DNA of 64,000 nt from Streptomyces sp. DG1A-41 (GTDB lineage: Bacteria; Actinomycetota; Actinomycetes; Streptomycetales; Streptomycetaceae), in NCBI RefSeq assembly GCF_037055355.1, contig NZ_CP146350.1, positions 7,153,001 to 7,217,000 on the forward strand, written 5' to 3'. This document shows positions 25,295 to 34,243 of the stretch, one piece after another. The notes beneath the pieces were generated by a model. The model was not told the origin of the DNA. It saw nothing but the letters and a program-made list of their open reading frames with translations, and ran no database searches. The number at the start of each line of letters is the position of its first letter. Position 1 is the stretch's first letter. The position numbers and the translations under genes were made by a program.

Positions 25295-26739
25295 TCGCCC
25301 GGCTGCGGCGGGCCTACCGCGGGATGCGCCTGGGCACCCGGCTGGCCCTGGGGCTCGGCGCCCTGTCGCTGGTCGTGTTCGCCGTCGTCGGCACGGCCCT
25401 CACCACGTACATGCGGGACTACCTGTCGGCCCAGCTCGACACCCAGCTGGCGCAGGCCCAGATCGCCCAGTCCAAGAGCATCGCGGACTACGGCACGCTC
25501 TCGGGCAAGAAGTACTACAGCTGGTTCTACGCCGTGTACGACGTCTCAGGGGGCAGGCCCGAGCTGCGCAGGCCGGAGGACCCCGCCGACCTGCCCGAGG
25601 ACGTCGACGACCTCACCGCCCTGGCCTCGGCGCAGACCGCCGCGCACACGGAGCTGCTGCGCACCGAGCACCTCAAGGGCGCGGGCACCTACCGGCTGCG
25701 CGCCTGCGAGGTCGAGCCCGGGGTGGTCCTGGTGAGCGCCGCGCCCATGGCGGACATCGAGGACACGGTCGGGCAGCTGATCACCATCCAGGTCGTCACC
25801 TTCGCGCTCGCGCTCCTCGCGCTGGTGGTCTTCGGCCGCCGCATGCTGCGCCGCGGGCTGAAGCCGCTCAGCGACATGGCGTCCACCGCGCACGGCATCG
25901 CCTCGCACGACCTGACCGAGTCGGCGGCCCGGCTGCCGCTGCGCGCCGACGGCCGGGACGGCGGGCCGGAGGTGGACGAGCTGCGGACCGCCTTCAACAC
26001 GATGCTGGAGCACATCGACGACTCCCTCGCCGTGCGCGCGGAGGCCGAGCAGCGGCTGCGCCGGTTCGTCGCGGACGCCTCGCACGAGCTGCGCACTCCG
26101 CTGATGTCGGTACGCGGCTACGCCGACCTCTTCCAGTACGCCGCCGCCAACGCCCCCGAGGAACGCGACCGGCACCTGGCCCGGCTGCGGGCCGAGGCCG
26201 CCCGGATGGGTATCCTCCTGGACGACCTGCTGCTGCTCGCCCGGCTGGACGCGGCGGAGGTGGAGGCGCCGCTGCGGCTGGAGGACGCCGACCTGGTGGA
26301 GCTGGTCCAGCAGGCCGCCGACGCCTTCCGGGCCAGTCGGCCCGACCACCCGCTGACGGTGACCACCGGCCCGGGGGCGCTCAAGGTGCGCCTGGACCCG
26401 CAGCGCGTCCGCCAGGTCCTGGACAACCTGCTCGCCAACGCCGCCGTGCACACCCCGCCCGGCACGCTGGTCTCGATCACGGCCACCGTCACGGGGGACG
26501 CCGCCCGGGTCCGGGTCGCCGACGCCGGCCCCGGCATCCCGCCCGCCGACCGGGACCGGGTCTTCGACCGCTTCTACCGCGTCGACAAGGCCCGCAGCCG
26601 CGACCGCGGCGGCAGCGGCCTCGGCCTGTCGGTGGCGAACGACCTCGTGCGAGCGCACGGCGGCAGCATCGAGCTGACCAGCGAGCCGGGCGCGACCGTG
26701 TTCACGGTGTCGCTGCCACTCGGAGGACGGGAGGGCTGA
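25291..26739 (+). CDS. Membrane sensor histidine kinase
   Basis: A 482-residue kinase partner of the overlapping response regulator. Two membrane segments (LALGLGALSLVVFAVVGTAL near residues 17-36 and LITIQVVTFALALLALVVFG near 165-184) bracket an extracytoplasmic sensor of about 125 residues. HAMP region follows, then the H-box ADASHELRTPLMSVRGYADL, N-box LDNLLANAAVH, and G-boxes VADAGPGIPPAD and GGSGLGLSVAND. GTG start in GTGA overlap. The stimulus is unknown; redox or metal status would suit the divergent oxidoreductase operon. Confidence 0.93.
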   Translation: MIARLRRAYRGMRLGTRLALGLGALSLVVFAVVGTALTTYMRDYLSAQLDTQLAQAQIAQSKSIADYGTLSGKKYYSWFYAVYDVSGGRPELRRPEDPADLPEDVDDLTALASAQTAAHTELLRTEHLKGAGTYRLRACEVEPGVVLVSAAPMADIEDTVGQLITIQVVTFALALLALVVFGRRMLRRGLKPLSDMASTAHGIASHDLTESAARLPLRADGRDGGPEVDELRTAFNTMLEHIDDSLAVRAEAEQRLRRFVADASHELRTPLMSVRGYADLFQYAAANAPEERDRHLARLRAEAARMGILLDDLLLLARLDAAEVEAPLRLEDADLVELVQQAADAFRASRPDHPLTVTTGPGALKVRLDPQRVRQVLDNLLANAAVHTPPGTLVSITATVTGDAARVRVADAGPGIPPADRDRVFDRFYRVDKARSRDRGGSGLGLSVANDLVRAHGGSIELTSEPGATVFTVSLPLGGREG

Positions 26740-26773
26740 CCGGCGTCCCCTCATGCCCTCACGACTCATGCCC

Positions 26774-27892
26774 TCACGTCGACACGGTTCGCCGGAACGC
26801 GTCCGCAGCCGCGTGGACCGCGTTCGGCCGGCAGAGGAAATCGGTGCTGTCCGCCCACTGGTCCACGCCTCCCACTCGCGGCAACCGCCGAAGCTCCGGG
26901 TCCTGGACGCTCTGCGCCAGCGTGTGGGAGAAGCGCTCGGCGTGCAGGACCAGGAAGGGGCGCGAGTGGTAGGGCCGGCGCTTCGGGTCCACCGGGTCGA
27001 TGAGCCCGGAGGCGTTCTGCAGGGAGGCGACGGTCTCGTAGGCGTCGCCGAGATGCCGTTCCCGGTCCGCGTAGTCCGTCGCGGAAAGGACGCCGCGCAG
27101 TGACGGAGCGAGCGACTCGGCCGCCGAGGTCTGTGCGAAGGCGCTGCCGAGCCACTTGCTGTACGGGGCGTACCGGCGCTCCAGCAGCAGGCACAGCCGC
27201 ATCAGGTCCCGCACCAGACGGGCGGCCACGACCGCCGAGCCGATGTCGTCACCGACCTCCGCGCACCGGCCGACGAACGCCTCCTCCTGCGAGATCCGCT
27301 GCCACTGGCAGGCCAGCAGATACCGCCACACCTGCTCCGGATACCACGCCAGCCGGCCTCGCACCTCGGTGAGCGTGCCGACCCCGTCGTGGAAGACCGC
27401 TCCGCCGGTGGTCTCGGCAAGCCGTTGCTGCGGCATGGCCAGCCACGCGCGCACGGTGGGCCGGTCAGTGGCCGTACGCAGGCCGAGCTGCCGGTACAGC
27501 CACCCGTCCGGCTCCAGCACGTCGACGCGGTGGTTGACCGGGCCGTCCGTCAGCTCCATGAGACCGGACGCGTCCAGCGGATCGGTGCTCTCCCGGAAGT
27601 GGGTCGGCCAGCCGCGAACCTGCTTCGGCAGCCGTTCCGCCAGGGTCCGGCGGATGTCCTCGCCGTGCCGGGCACGGTCCTCGGCCGTGAGGAAGAGCTG
27701 CAGCCTCGGACCCCACTCGTGGTCGGCGGACCGTGCGGTGTCGAAGCCGAGTACCTCCGAGCCGGACCCCACACGGGCGGCCGCGTACCGCAATCCCGGG
27801 TAGTGGTCCCGCAGGATCGGCCGTACCGCCTCCTCGTACAGGGCCCTGGACAGCTCGATGCCGGGCAGGAACCCGGCGCCGGTGATGCTCAT
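26774..27892 (-). CDS. DUF4037-family nucleotidyltransferase-like protein
   Basis: A 372-residue protein of the DUF4037 family, which has a nucleotidyltransferase-like N-terminal domain. GSGSEVLGFDTARSADHEWG (about residues 42-61) resembles the GS...D/E signature of such folds. The helical remainder includes WRYLLACQWQRISQEEAF and RRYAPYSKWLGSAFAQ, strongly conserved in relatives. No activity is known to me and none is claimed. It is cytoplasmic and stands alone: convergent with the kinase gene (34-base gap) and 214 bases downstream of the glycosyltransferase stop. Confidence 0.85.
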   Translation of the reverse strand: MSITGAGFLPGIELSRALYEEAVRPILRDHYPGLRYAAARVGSGSEVLGFDTARSADHEWGPRLQLFLTAEDRARHGEDIRRTLAERLPKQVRGWPTHFRESTDPLDASGLMELTDGPVNHRVDVLEPDGWLYRQLGLRTATDRPTVRAWLAMPQQRLAETTGGAVFHDGVGTLTEVRGRLAWYPEQVWRYLLACQWQRISQEEAFVGRCAEVGDDIGSAVVAARLVRDLMRLCLLLERRYAPYSKWLGSAFAQTSAAESLAPSLRGVLSATDYADRERHLGDAYETVASLQNASGLIDPVDPKRRPYHSRPFLVLHAERFSHTLAQSVQDPELRRLPRVGGVDQWADSTDFLCRPNAVHAAADAFRRTVST

Positions 27893-28061
27893 GCCGCCAC
27901 TGTGGCCGACTCGGCCTGTCCCAGGCCAACGGTTATCCCACCACTCCGGCCGGTCGTGACCGTCGCGGTGACGAGCTCAGCGGGTAGGCGAACTCGCCCC
28001 GTGGGTTTGCCACTTCACGCTCGGCGAGGGTGCCGACCAGTTCCCGCGCGGGGACGGCGAA

Positions 28062-28094
28062 GGGCGGGCCGCCGGTGAAATGCGCGGCCCGCCC
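28062..28094 (-). terminator. Terminator after the glycosyltransferase gene
   Basis: GGGCGGGCCG and its perfect complement separated by 13 bases, 13 bases beyond the stop codon at 28107. Confidence 0.75.
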
Positions 28095-28106
28095 AGGAGT
28101 TGGCTC

Positions 28107-30149
28107 TCAGCTGACGTCGGAGGCGTCCAGGCGGTACAGGCCGCTGTGGTCGGTCACGGCGGTGCCGTGCTTCTTGACCCAGGTGGCGATTTCGGAGTTG
28201 GTGCCCTGCCCGCCGTCGCTGCTGACGACGATGTAGTGCAGCTCGCCCGCCTTCACCAGGCTCTTGAGCTTGGCGAGGGTCATCGCGTCGTCGGTGCCGG
28301 ACCAGCCGCCCATGGAGATCACGGGCTCGCCGGACTCCAGGATGATCGAGGACGCGGTCTGGTCGGTGGCCACCGCCACGAGCCAGGTGGCGCCGTCCTG
28401 GTGCTTCTTCAGGTATGTGATCATGTCGGACGTGACCTGGGTGCCGCCGCCCATGCCGCCACCGCCGCCCGCCTGACGGGTGCCGGTGCTCGACGAGGAG
28501 GACGAGGAGCCGCTGCCGGACGGCGGCTGGCCCATGGACTGCCCGCCGGAGCTGTTGGTGCCGCTCGGTACGCCGCTCGGCCGCTGACCGCCGCCCATCC
28601 CGCCCCCGCTGTTCGGACCGGCCGTCGGATTGGTGCCGTTGGTGCTGGAGGTCGCCGCCGACACCGAGTACGCGGCCGGACCGGCGAGCAGGGCCACGAT
28701 CGCCGCCACCGCCGCGACCCCGACCAGCCGGCGCCGCTTCGTGAACCGCCCGACCAGCAGCCCGATCACCGCGGCGGCACCGGCCACACCGGCGACGACC
28801 TGGGCGACCGTGTACAGCGTCCCCGAGCCGGACACCCGCTGGAGCAGGACGACCGCCCACACCGTGCTCGCCGCGACCGCGCCCGGCAGCACCCAGCCCC
28901 ACTTCGCCGCCGATCCGTCGCGGAAGGCCCGGTACAGCATCACGCCGCCCGCACCGGCCAGGGCCGCGACGCCGGGTGCCATGGCGGTGACGTAGTACGG
29001 GTGGAAGGTGCCCTCGGCGAGGGAGAACGTCAGGTAGTGGAGGGCGAACCAGCCGCCCCAGAGCATCAGCGCCGCGCGCCGGGCGTCCGTCCGGGGAGCC
29101 CGGCCGCGCAGCACAAGCCCGCCGACGAGCGCGACGACCGCGAACGGGATCAGCCAGGAGATCTGCCCGCCCATGATCTCGTTGAACATCCGGTACAGGC
29201 CCGCCTCGCCGCCGAAGCTCGCGCCGTTGCCCTGCGAGCCGACCGACGAACTCGCTCCGAAGATACGGCCGAAGCCGTTGTAGCCGATGACCAGGTCCCA
29301 CACCGTGTTGTCCGTGGAGCCGCCGATGTAGGGCCGCGAGGACGCCGGGATCAGGTCGACGACCACCATCCACCAGGCGCTGGAGACGACCAGCGCGACC
29401 GTGCCGACGGCGAGGTTGCGGAGCCGCCTGCCCAGGCCACCCGGCGCGGCCCACAGGTACACCAGGAAGAAGGCCGGCAGCACGACGTACGCCTGCATCA
29501 TCTTCGTGTTGAACGCGAAGCCGATCGCGACCCCCGCCCACACCAGCGGCATCAGCCGCCCGGTGCGCACGGCCTTCAGCAGCGCGGCCGCGCCGAGCAG
29601 CATCAGGAAGACCAGGATCGGGTCGGGGTTGGTGTCGCGGTTGATGGCGACCGTGATCGGGGTGAGCGTCAGCGCGAGGGCCGTGATCGTTGCCGCCACC
29701 GGGCCGAAGTCCCGCTTGACCAGCCGGTACAGCAGTGCCACGGAGCCGACGCCGACCGTGACCATCGGCAGGGTCAGCTGCCAGGTGCCGTAACCGAAGA
29801 CGCGGGCGGACAGGCCCATCACCCACAGCGCGAACGGCGGTTTGTCGACCGTGATGAAGCTGCCGGCGTCCAGCGCGCCGAAGAAGAACGCCTTCCAGCT
29901 CTTGGTGCCGCTGTAGACGGCCGCGTCGTAGAAGGTGTTGCCGGTGATGGAGGACAGGTTCCAGGCATAAAGCACCGTGGCCAGGACCAGGATCGCCCAC
30001 AGGGCGGGGCGGGCCCAGCGAGGGTCGTCCGGGGCGCCGGTGAACAGCCTCCTCGTACGGGCGGCGAATCCACCGCCGGCGGCGGGCGGTGCGGCCCGGT
30101 GGCGGGGGCCGTCCTCGCGGACGGGGGGCGGCGGGGCGAGGGTCGTCAT
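28107..30149 (-). CDS. ArnT/PMT-type membrane glycosyltransferase (GT39/83 family)
   Basis: A 680-residue polytopic glycosyltransferase that uses a polyprenyl-phosphate sugar. The family start is clear: LWAILVLATVLYAWNLS, then NTFYDAAVYSGTKSWKAFFF and ITVDKPPFALWVMGLSARVFG (the conserved acidic first loop). About 11-13 helices follow. Near the C-terminus a low-complexity region (about residues 500-560) rich in Gly, Ser, Asn and Met precedes a soluble domain (MITYLKKHQDGATWLVAVA; PVISMGGWSGTDDAMTLAKL) that should face outward. The ATG at 30149 has TGGAG about 9 bases upstream. The acceptor is unknown: cell-wall glycopolymer, lipid or protein. Three 11-bp-spaced direct repeats lie upstream and may bind an OmpR-type regulator. 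Confidence 0.9.
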   Translation of the reverse strand: MTTLAPPPPVREDGPRHRAAPPAAGGGFAARTRRLFTGAPDDPRWARPALWAILVLATVLYAWNLSSITGNTFYDAAVYSGTKSWKAFFFGALDAGSFITVDKPPFALWVMGLSARVFGYGTWQLTLPMVTVGVGSVALLYRLVKRDFGPVAATITALALTLTPITVAINRDTNPDPILVFLMLLGAAALLKAVRTGRLMPLVWAGVAIGFAFNTKMMQAYVVLPAFFLVYLWAAPGGLGRRLRNLAVGTVALVVSSAWWMVVVDLIPASSRPYIGGSTDNTVWDLVIGYNGFGRIFGASSSVGSQGNGASFGGEAGLYRMFNEIMGGQISWLIPFAVVALVGGLVLRGRAPRTDARRAALMLWGGWFALHYLTFSLAEGTFHPYYVTAMAPGVAALAGAGGVMLYRAFRDGSAAKWGWVLPGAVAASTVWAVVLLQRVSGSGTLYTVAQVVAGVAGAAAVIGLLVGRFTKRRRLVGVAAVAAIVALLAGPAAYSVSAATSSTNGTNPTAGPNSGGGMGGGQRPSGVPSGTNSSGGQSMGQPPSGSGSSSSSSSTGTRQAGGGGGMGGGTQVTSDMITYLKKHQDGATWLVAVATDQTASSIILESGEPVISMGGWSGTDDAMTLAKLKSLVKAGELHYIVVSSDGGQGTNSEIATWVKKHGTAVTDHSGLYRLDASDVS

Positions 30150-30564
30150 GACGCGTACTCCAGTGGGTGTTCGCCCCGGCGGGCAGGACGGCGGGGGTGG
30201 GGCGCGCGGCCGGCACCTGCGGGGTGCACGCCCGTCGGGGCAGGGCGGGGATGCGGACGATGCCGACGCGGCTGCCGTCGCCGGACGCCTCCCGCGTTCG
30301 TTTCGTTCATGACAGTGACGATCAGGGCCGCGTCTGGGGGATCCCTGAGCCGAGTCTGAGGGGACCGTGAGAATCAGCGGACTCACAGGGTGCCCACAGC
30401 TGAAATCGCCATCGCATGCCCGGAAGGTCGGCGCAGGGCTGCTGATCTGGTGAACGAGCCCCTCGGCCGTCGAAGCCACGCAACACAGGAGGTCTAGACT
30501 CTTCCGGCAGCGGTACGTGCGATCTTGGCCAATGCTTCCGCCAACCCGAAGGGTGTTCGGCGCC
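30150..30564. other. Divergent intergenic region, glycosyltransferase to osmoprotectant transporter
   Basis: A 415-base gap without a credible gene. It holds the 11-bp direct repeats listed separately. A TAGACT hexamer at 30495-30500 is a plausible -10 for the transporter operon, about 65 bases before its start; no good -35 is visible in front of it. GAAGGG at 30548-30553 can act as the ribosome site for the TTG at 30565. Confidence 0.5.
30345..30376. promoter_or_regulatory. Three 11-bp-spaced direct repeats, OmpR-type site
   Basis: CTGAG at 30345, CTGAG at 30356 and GTGAG at 30367 are exactly 11 bases apart, with purine-rich spacers. Direct repeats of one helical turn are typical for OmpR/PhoB-type response regulators. 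The site is about 195 bases before the glycosyltransferase start and about 190 before the transporter start, so either gene could be the target. Confidence 0.5.
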
Positions 30565-31692
30565 TTGATACGGATGGAATCAGTCACCAAGCGGTACCCG
30601 GACGGCACGGTCGCGGTAGACCGGCTCTCGCTGGAGATACCCGACCGCTCGATCACCGTCCTCGTCGGACCGTCGGGCTGCGGCAAGACGACCACCCTGC
30701 GGATGATCAACAGAATGGTCGAACCGAGTGAGGGAACGATCCTCCTCGACGGCGAGGACATCCAGCGGCAGCCCGTCACCACCCTGCGCCGGTCCATGGG
30801 TTACGTCATCCAGAACGCCGGCCTCTTCCAGCACCGCACCATCGTCGACAACATCGCGACCGTGCCCCGGATGCTCGGCTGGGGCAAGCAGAAGGCACGG
30901 GCGCGGGCGGCCGAACTGATGGAGCGCGTGGGGCTCGACGCCGCGCTCGCCAAGCGGTACCCCTACCAGCTGTCCGGTGGCCAGCAGCAGCGCGTCGGCG
31001 TGGCCCGGGCCCTCGCCGCCGACCCGCCGGTGCTGCTCATGGACGAGCCGTTCTCGGCGGTCGACCCGGTGGTGCGCAAGGGACTCCAGGACGAACTGCT
31101 GCGCATCCAGGATGAGTTGGGCAAGACCATCGTCTTCGTCACCCATGACATCGACGAGGCGATCAAGCTCGGCACGATGGTCGCCGTGATGCGCACCGGC
31201 GGCCACCTCGCCCAGTACGCGCCCCCGGCCGAGCTGCTGTCCAGCCCCGCCGACGCCTTCGTCGAGGACTTCCTCGGCGGCGACCGCGGCATCCGGCGCC
31301 TGTCGTTCTTCCCGTCCGCCGGGCTGGAGTTGACGAGCGACCCGGTGATCCCGCTCGACGCCACCGCCGAGCAGATCCAGATCGCCGCCCCCGACGCCCC
31401 TTACCTCCTGGTGACCGACGCGGACGGCCGGCCGCTCGGCTGGGGCGAGCCGCGGGACCTGCTCGCGGGGGACATCCGGCCGGAGGAACTGCTGTCCTGC
31501 GGGCGGCCGTTCGTGTCCGGCACCGACTCGCTGCGGGCCGCCCTCGACTGCGCGGTGCTGTCGCCGACCGGCTGGGCCGTCGCCGTGGACACCGGCGGGC
31601 GGGTGAGCGGCGTCGTCTCGCAGCAGACCATCGGCGAGGCGATCCGCAGCGCCCACGCGGCCGGGCGCGACGACGAGAAGGTCGCCGGATGA
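30565..31692 (+). CDS. Osmoprotectant (glycine betaine/choline) ABC transporter ATPase
   Basis: A 375-residue ATPase of the OpuCA/ProV type. Walker A GPSGCGKTTT, signature LSGGQQQRVGVARALA and Walker B VLLMDEPFSAVD are intact. The C-terminal 110 residues form a degenerate CBS-like regulatory region (YLLVTDADGRPLGWGE; GWAVAVDTGGRVSGVVS), which in relatives senses ionic strength. The start is uncertain: TTG at 30565 gives LIRMESVTKRYPDGT, matching the MIRxExVTKRYPDGT start of relatives, with GAAGGG 11 bases upstream. An ATG at 30574 and longer forms at 30535 and 30517 are possible. The stop overlaps the next gene as ATGA. First gene of a four-gene uptake operon. Confidence 0.93.
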   Translation: MIRMESVTKRYPDGTVAVDRLSLEIPDRSITVLVGPSGCGKTTTLRMINRMVEPSEGTILLDGEDIQRQPVTTLRRSMGYVIQNAGLFQHRTIVDNIATVPRMLGWGKQKARARAAELMERVGLDAALAKRYPYQLSGGQQQRVGVARALAADPPVLLMDEPFSAVDPVVRKGLQDELLRIQDELGKTIVFVTHDIDEAIKLGTMVAVMRTGGHLAQYAPPAELLSSPADAFVEDFLGGDRGIRRLSFFPSAGLELTSDPVIPLDATAEQIQIAAPDAPYLLVTDADGRPLGWGEPRDLLAGDIRPEELLSCGRPFVSGTDSLRAALDCAVLSPTGWAVAVDTGGRVSGVVSQQTIGEAIRSAHAAGRDDEKVAG

Positions 31693-32387
31693 GCGACTAT
31701 CTCCACGACTTCTTCGACATCCCGAGTGACCTCCAGCACAGCTGGATCGGGCTGGTCGGACTGCACCTGCGGGAGGCCCTGCTGCCCGTCGCGGCCGGAC
31801 TGCTCCTCGCCCTGCCGATCGCCCAGCTCTGCGTGCGCTTCCGCTGGCTCTACCCGCCGGTCCTCGGCGTCACGACCGTGCTGTACGCCATCCCGTCGCT
31901 GGCGTTCTTCGTCGTCCTCATCGACTACACCGGGCAGACCGAACTCACCGTGATGATTCCGCTGGCCGTGTACAGCCTGGTGGTGCTCGTGCCGGCGATC
32001 GTCGACGGGGTGCGCTCGGTGCCGCAGGAGACCCTGTCCGCGGCCACCGCCATGGGCTTTGGACCCGTACGGCGGTACTTCCAGGTGCAGTTGCCGATCG
32101 CGGTCCCGGCGATCGTCGCCGGCCTGCGGGTGGCGACCGTGTCGAGCATCTCCCTGGTCAGCGTCGGCATGCTGATCGGCAACCAGGGCGCGCTCGGCAA
32201 CCTGCTCCACGACGCCCAGATCTACAACCGGCCCGAACTGACCTGGAATTCCGTGATCACCACGGCCCTGCTGGCGATCCTCGTCGACGCCCTGCTGGTT
32301 CTCGTGCGCGTGCTGCTGACGCCCTGGATGCCCAGCGGCACGGCCCGCCGCAAGCAGGCTCCCGCCCTCAAGGACGCAGCCCGGTGA
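31689..32387 (+). CDS. Osmoprotectant ABC transporter permease 1
   Basis: A 232-residue permease of the OpuCB type with five to six helices and the ATPase-docking loop QETLSAATAMGFGPVRRYFQ. Overlaps the ATPase gene by 4 bases (ATGA) and the second permease by 4 bases (GTGA), so expression of the three is coupled. Confidence 0.92.
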   Translation: MSDYLHDFFDIPSDLQHSWIGLVGLHLREALLPVAAGLLLALPIAQLCVRFRWLYPPVLGVTTVLYAIPSLAFFVVLIDYTGQTELTVMIPLAVYSLVVLVPAIVDGVRSVPQETLSAATAMGFGPVRRYFQVQLPIAVPAIVAGLRVATVSSISLVSVGMLIGNQGALGNLLHDAQIYNRPELTWNSVITTALLAILVDALLVLVRVLLTPWMPSGTARRKQAPALKDAAR

Positions 32388-33049
32388 ACGTACTCGACTT
32401 CATCAACGCCTTCTTCAGCGACAGCGCCCACTGGCACGGCTACGACGGCATCCCGGCCCGCCTCGCGGAACACGTGCGGTACACCCTGGAGGCGCTCGCC
32501 CTCGCCGCCGCGATCGGACTGCCGGTCGGCCTGGTCACCGGTCACTACGGGCGCGGTGGGAACGCCCTGTCCCTGCTCGCCACCGCCGGGCGGGCCCTGC
32601 CCAGTTTCGGCCTGCTGGTGCTGATGACGACCCTGCTGGGGTTCGGGATGCTGCCCGTGATGATCCCGCTGGTCGTCCTCGCCGTCCCGCCGATCCTCGT
32701 CACCACCTACGAGGCGATGCGGTCCGTCGACCCCTCGCCGGTGGACGCCGCTCGCGGCATGGGCATGCACGAGTCACGGATCCTCTTCCAGGTCGAACTG
32801 CCGGTCGCGCTGCCGCTGATCCTGAGCGGCCTGCGCTCGGCGGCCATCCAGATCGTGTCGACGGCGACCATCGCCGCGTACGTCAGCCTGGGCGGCCTCG
32901 GCCGGTACATCGTCGACGGCCTCTTCCAGCGCGACTACGAGAAGGTGGTGGGCGGCGCGACGCTGGTCGCCGTCCTGGCGCTGGTCACGCTCGCGCTGTT
33001 CTGGGCGGTCGCGCGGGTCACGGTGTCGCCCGGGGTGCGCAGAAGATGA
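32384..33049 (+). CDS. Osmoprotectant ABC transporter permease 2
   Basis: A 221-residue OpuCD-type permease, GTG start in a GTGA overlap. The docking loop is SPVDAARGMGMHESRILFQV. Late membrane segment VVGGATLVAVLALVTLALFW. The binding-protein gene starts 91 bases downstream. Confidence 0.92.
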   Translation: MNVLDFINAFFSDSAHWHGYDGIPARLAEHVRYTLEALALAAAIGLPVGLVTGHYGRGGNALSLLATAGRALPSFGLLVLMTTLLGFGMLPVMIPLVVLAVPPILVTTYEAMRSVDPSPVDAARGMGMHESRILFQVELPVALPLILSGLRSAAIQIVSTATIAAYVSLGGLGRYIVDGLFQRDYEKVVGGATLVAVLALVTLALFWAVARVTVSPGVRRR

Positions 33050-33140
33050 GAGGCAGAGCGGCTCAATCCGCCGCAGATCGACGCCGATTGTAACCAGGCT
33101 GCTCTTGACTGACCGAATAACGGCTGGCTTGGATCAATGG

Positions 33141-34100
33141 GTGATTACTACGGCGAAGAGCAGCACCCGGTCCATCACGAGGCACCCCGGCGCGGCCGCA
33201 GTCGCGCTCGCCGCGACGGCAGCTCTTCTCGGAGGCTGTTCCTCCGGCGGCACCTCCGACGACCCGCTCAAGGGCGGCGGAGCGCAGAGCGGCACCGTCG
33301 TGGTCGGCTCCAACAACTTCGCCGAGAGCATCCTGCTCGCCGACATCTACGGCGAGGCCCTCAAGGCCAAGGGCATCAAGGTCACTTACAAGCCCAACAT
33401 CGGCAGCCGTGAGACCACGTACGGCCTGATGAAGAACGGCACCATCACCGTGCTGCCGGAGTACAACGGCTCCCTGCTGGCCTACCTCGACGCCAAGGCC
33501 AAGCCGAAGACGGTCGAGGAGACCACGACCGCGATCAACGGCAAGCTCGACTCCAAGCTGGAACTGCTGAAGCCGTCGGCCGCGCAGAACAAGGACTCCG
33601 TGACCCTCAACGCTCAGACCGCGAAGAAGTACCAGCTCACCTCGGACTCCTCCATCGCCGACCTCAAGGGCATCGCCAAGGACCTGGTGTTCGGCGGCTC
33701 CCCGGAGTTCCAGACCCGGCACCAGGGTTTGGTGGGCCTGAAGTCGGTGTACGGGCTTGAGTTCAAGTCCTTCAAGTCCCTCGACGCGGGCGGGCCGCTG
33801 ACCCAGACGGCGCTGAAGAACAACACCGTGCAGGCCGCGGACGTCTTCACCACCGACCCGACCATCGCCCGGGAGAAGTTCGTCGTCCTGAAGGACCCCG
33901 AGAACCTCTTCGGCTTCCAGAACGTGCAGCCGCTGGTCCGCAAGGGCGAGCTGTCCAAGGAGGGCGTCGAGGCACTCGACGCGGTCTCGGCCAAGCTCGA
34001 CACGAAGGCCCTCCTCGACCTGGACGCACAGGTGCAGCTCCAGAAGAAGGACCCGCTGGACGTGGCCAAGGCGTGGCTGAAGTCGGCGGGTCTGGACTGA
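33141..34100 (+). CDS. Osmoprotectant-binding lipoprotein (OpuCC/OsmF type)
   Basis: A 319-residue binding protein. After TRSITRHPGAAAVALAATAALLGGC comes a lipobox Cys, so it is a lipoprotein. The mature domain starts VVVGSNNFAESILLADIYGEA, typical of OpuAC-type glycine betaine or choline binders, and contains IGSRETTYGLMKNGTITVLPEYNG. The GTG at 33141 is chosen because it gives a normal signal peptide; a TTG at 33105 is the alternative. The ribosome site is weak in both cases. It completes the ABC operon; the 91-base spacing may hold an extra promoter that makes more binding protein than permease. Confidence 0.9.
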   Translation: MITTAKSSTRSITRHPGAAAVALAATAALLGGCSSGGTSDDPLKGGGAQSGTVVVGSNNFAESILLADIYGEALKAKGIKVTYKPNIGSRETTYGLMKNGTITVLPEYNGSLLAYLDAKAKPKTVEETTTAINGKLDSKLELLKPSAAQNKDSVTLNAQTAKKYQLTSDSSIADLKGIAKDLVFGGSPEFQTRHQGLVGLKSVYGLEFKSFKSLDAGGPLTQTALKNNTVQAADVFTTDPTIAREKFVVLKDPENLFGFQNVQPLVRKGELSKEGVEALDAVSAKLDTKALLDLDAQVQLQKKDPLDVAKAWLKSAGLD

Positions 34101-34110
34101 CCCGACCCGG

Positions 34111-34156
34111 CTGCCTGTCAGAGACTGCCTGTCACGATGCGATAACAGGCTAGACC
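34111..34156 (+). promoter_or_regulatory. Promoter and repeated operator before the lipoprotein gene
   Basis: CTGCCTGTCA occurs twice (34111 and 34125, 14 bases apart). The second copy also pairs with ACAGGC at 34145-34150 as GCCTGT, 12 bases, ACAGGC. TAGACC at 34151-34156, directly abutting, is a good Streptomyces -10. Three half-sites across the -35/-10 region suggest repressor control. Confidence 0.45.
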
Positions 34157-34243
34157 GGACCGGAAAGGGATCGAACGCGGGCCGGGGGCGGGGCGTCACA
34201 GGAGCGGAACCGTCACCGGTCACCGTGATCCCCTGGGAGAGCC

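Noticed and set aside
26740..26773. Repeated TCATGCCCTCACG between the kinase and DUF4037 genes
   Set aside because: Two short imperfect direct repeats in a 34-base gap, no hairpin; too short to call a terminator or operator.
28080..30359. Long + strand frame opposite the ArnT-type glycosyltransferase
   Set aside because: Shadow of the real gene: low-complexity Arg/Ala/Gly text and no ribosome site.
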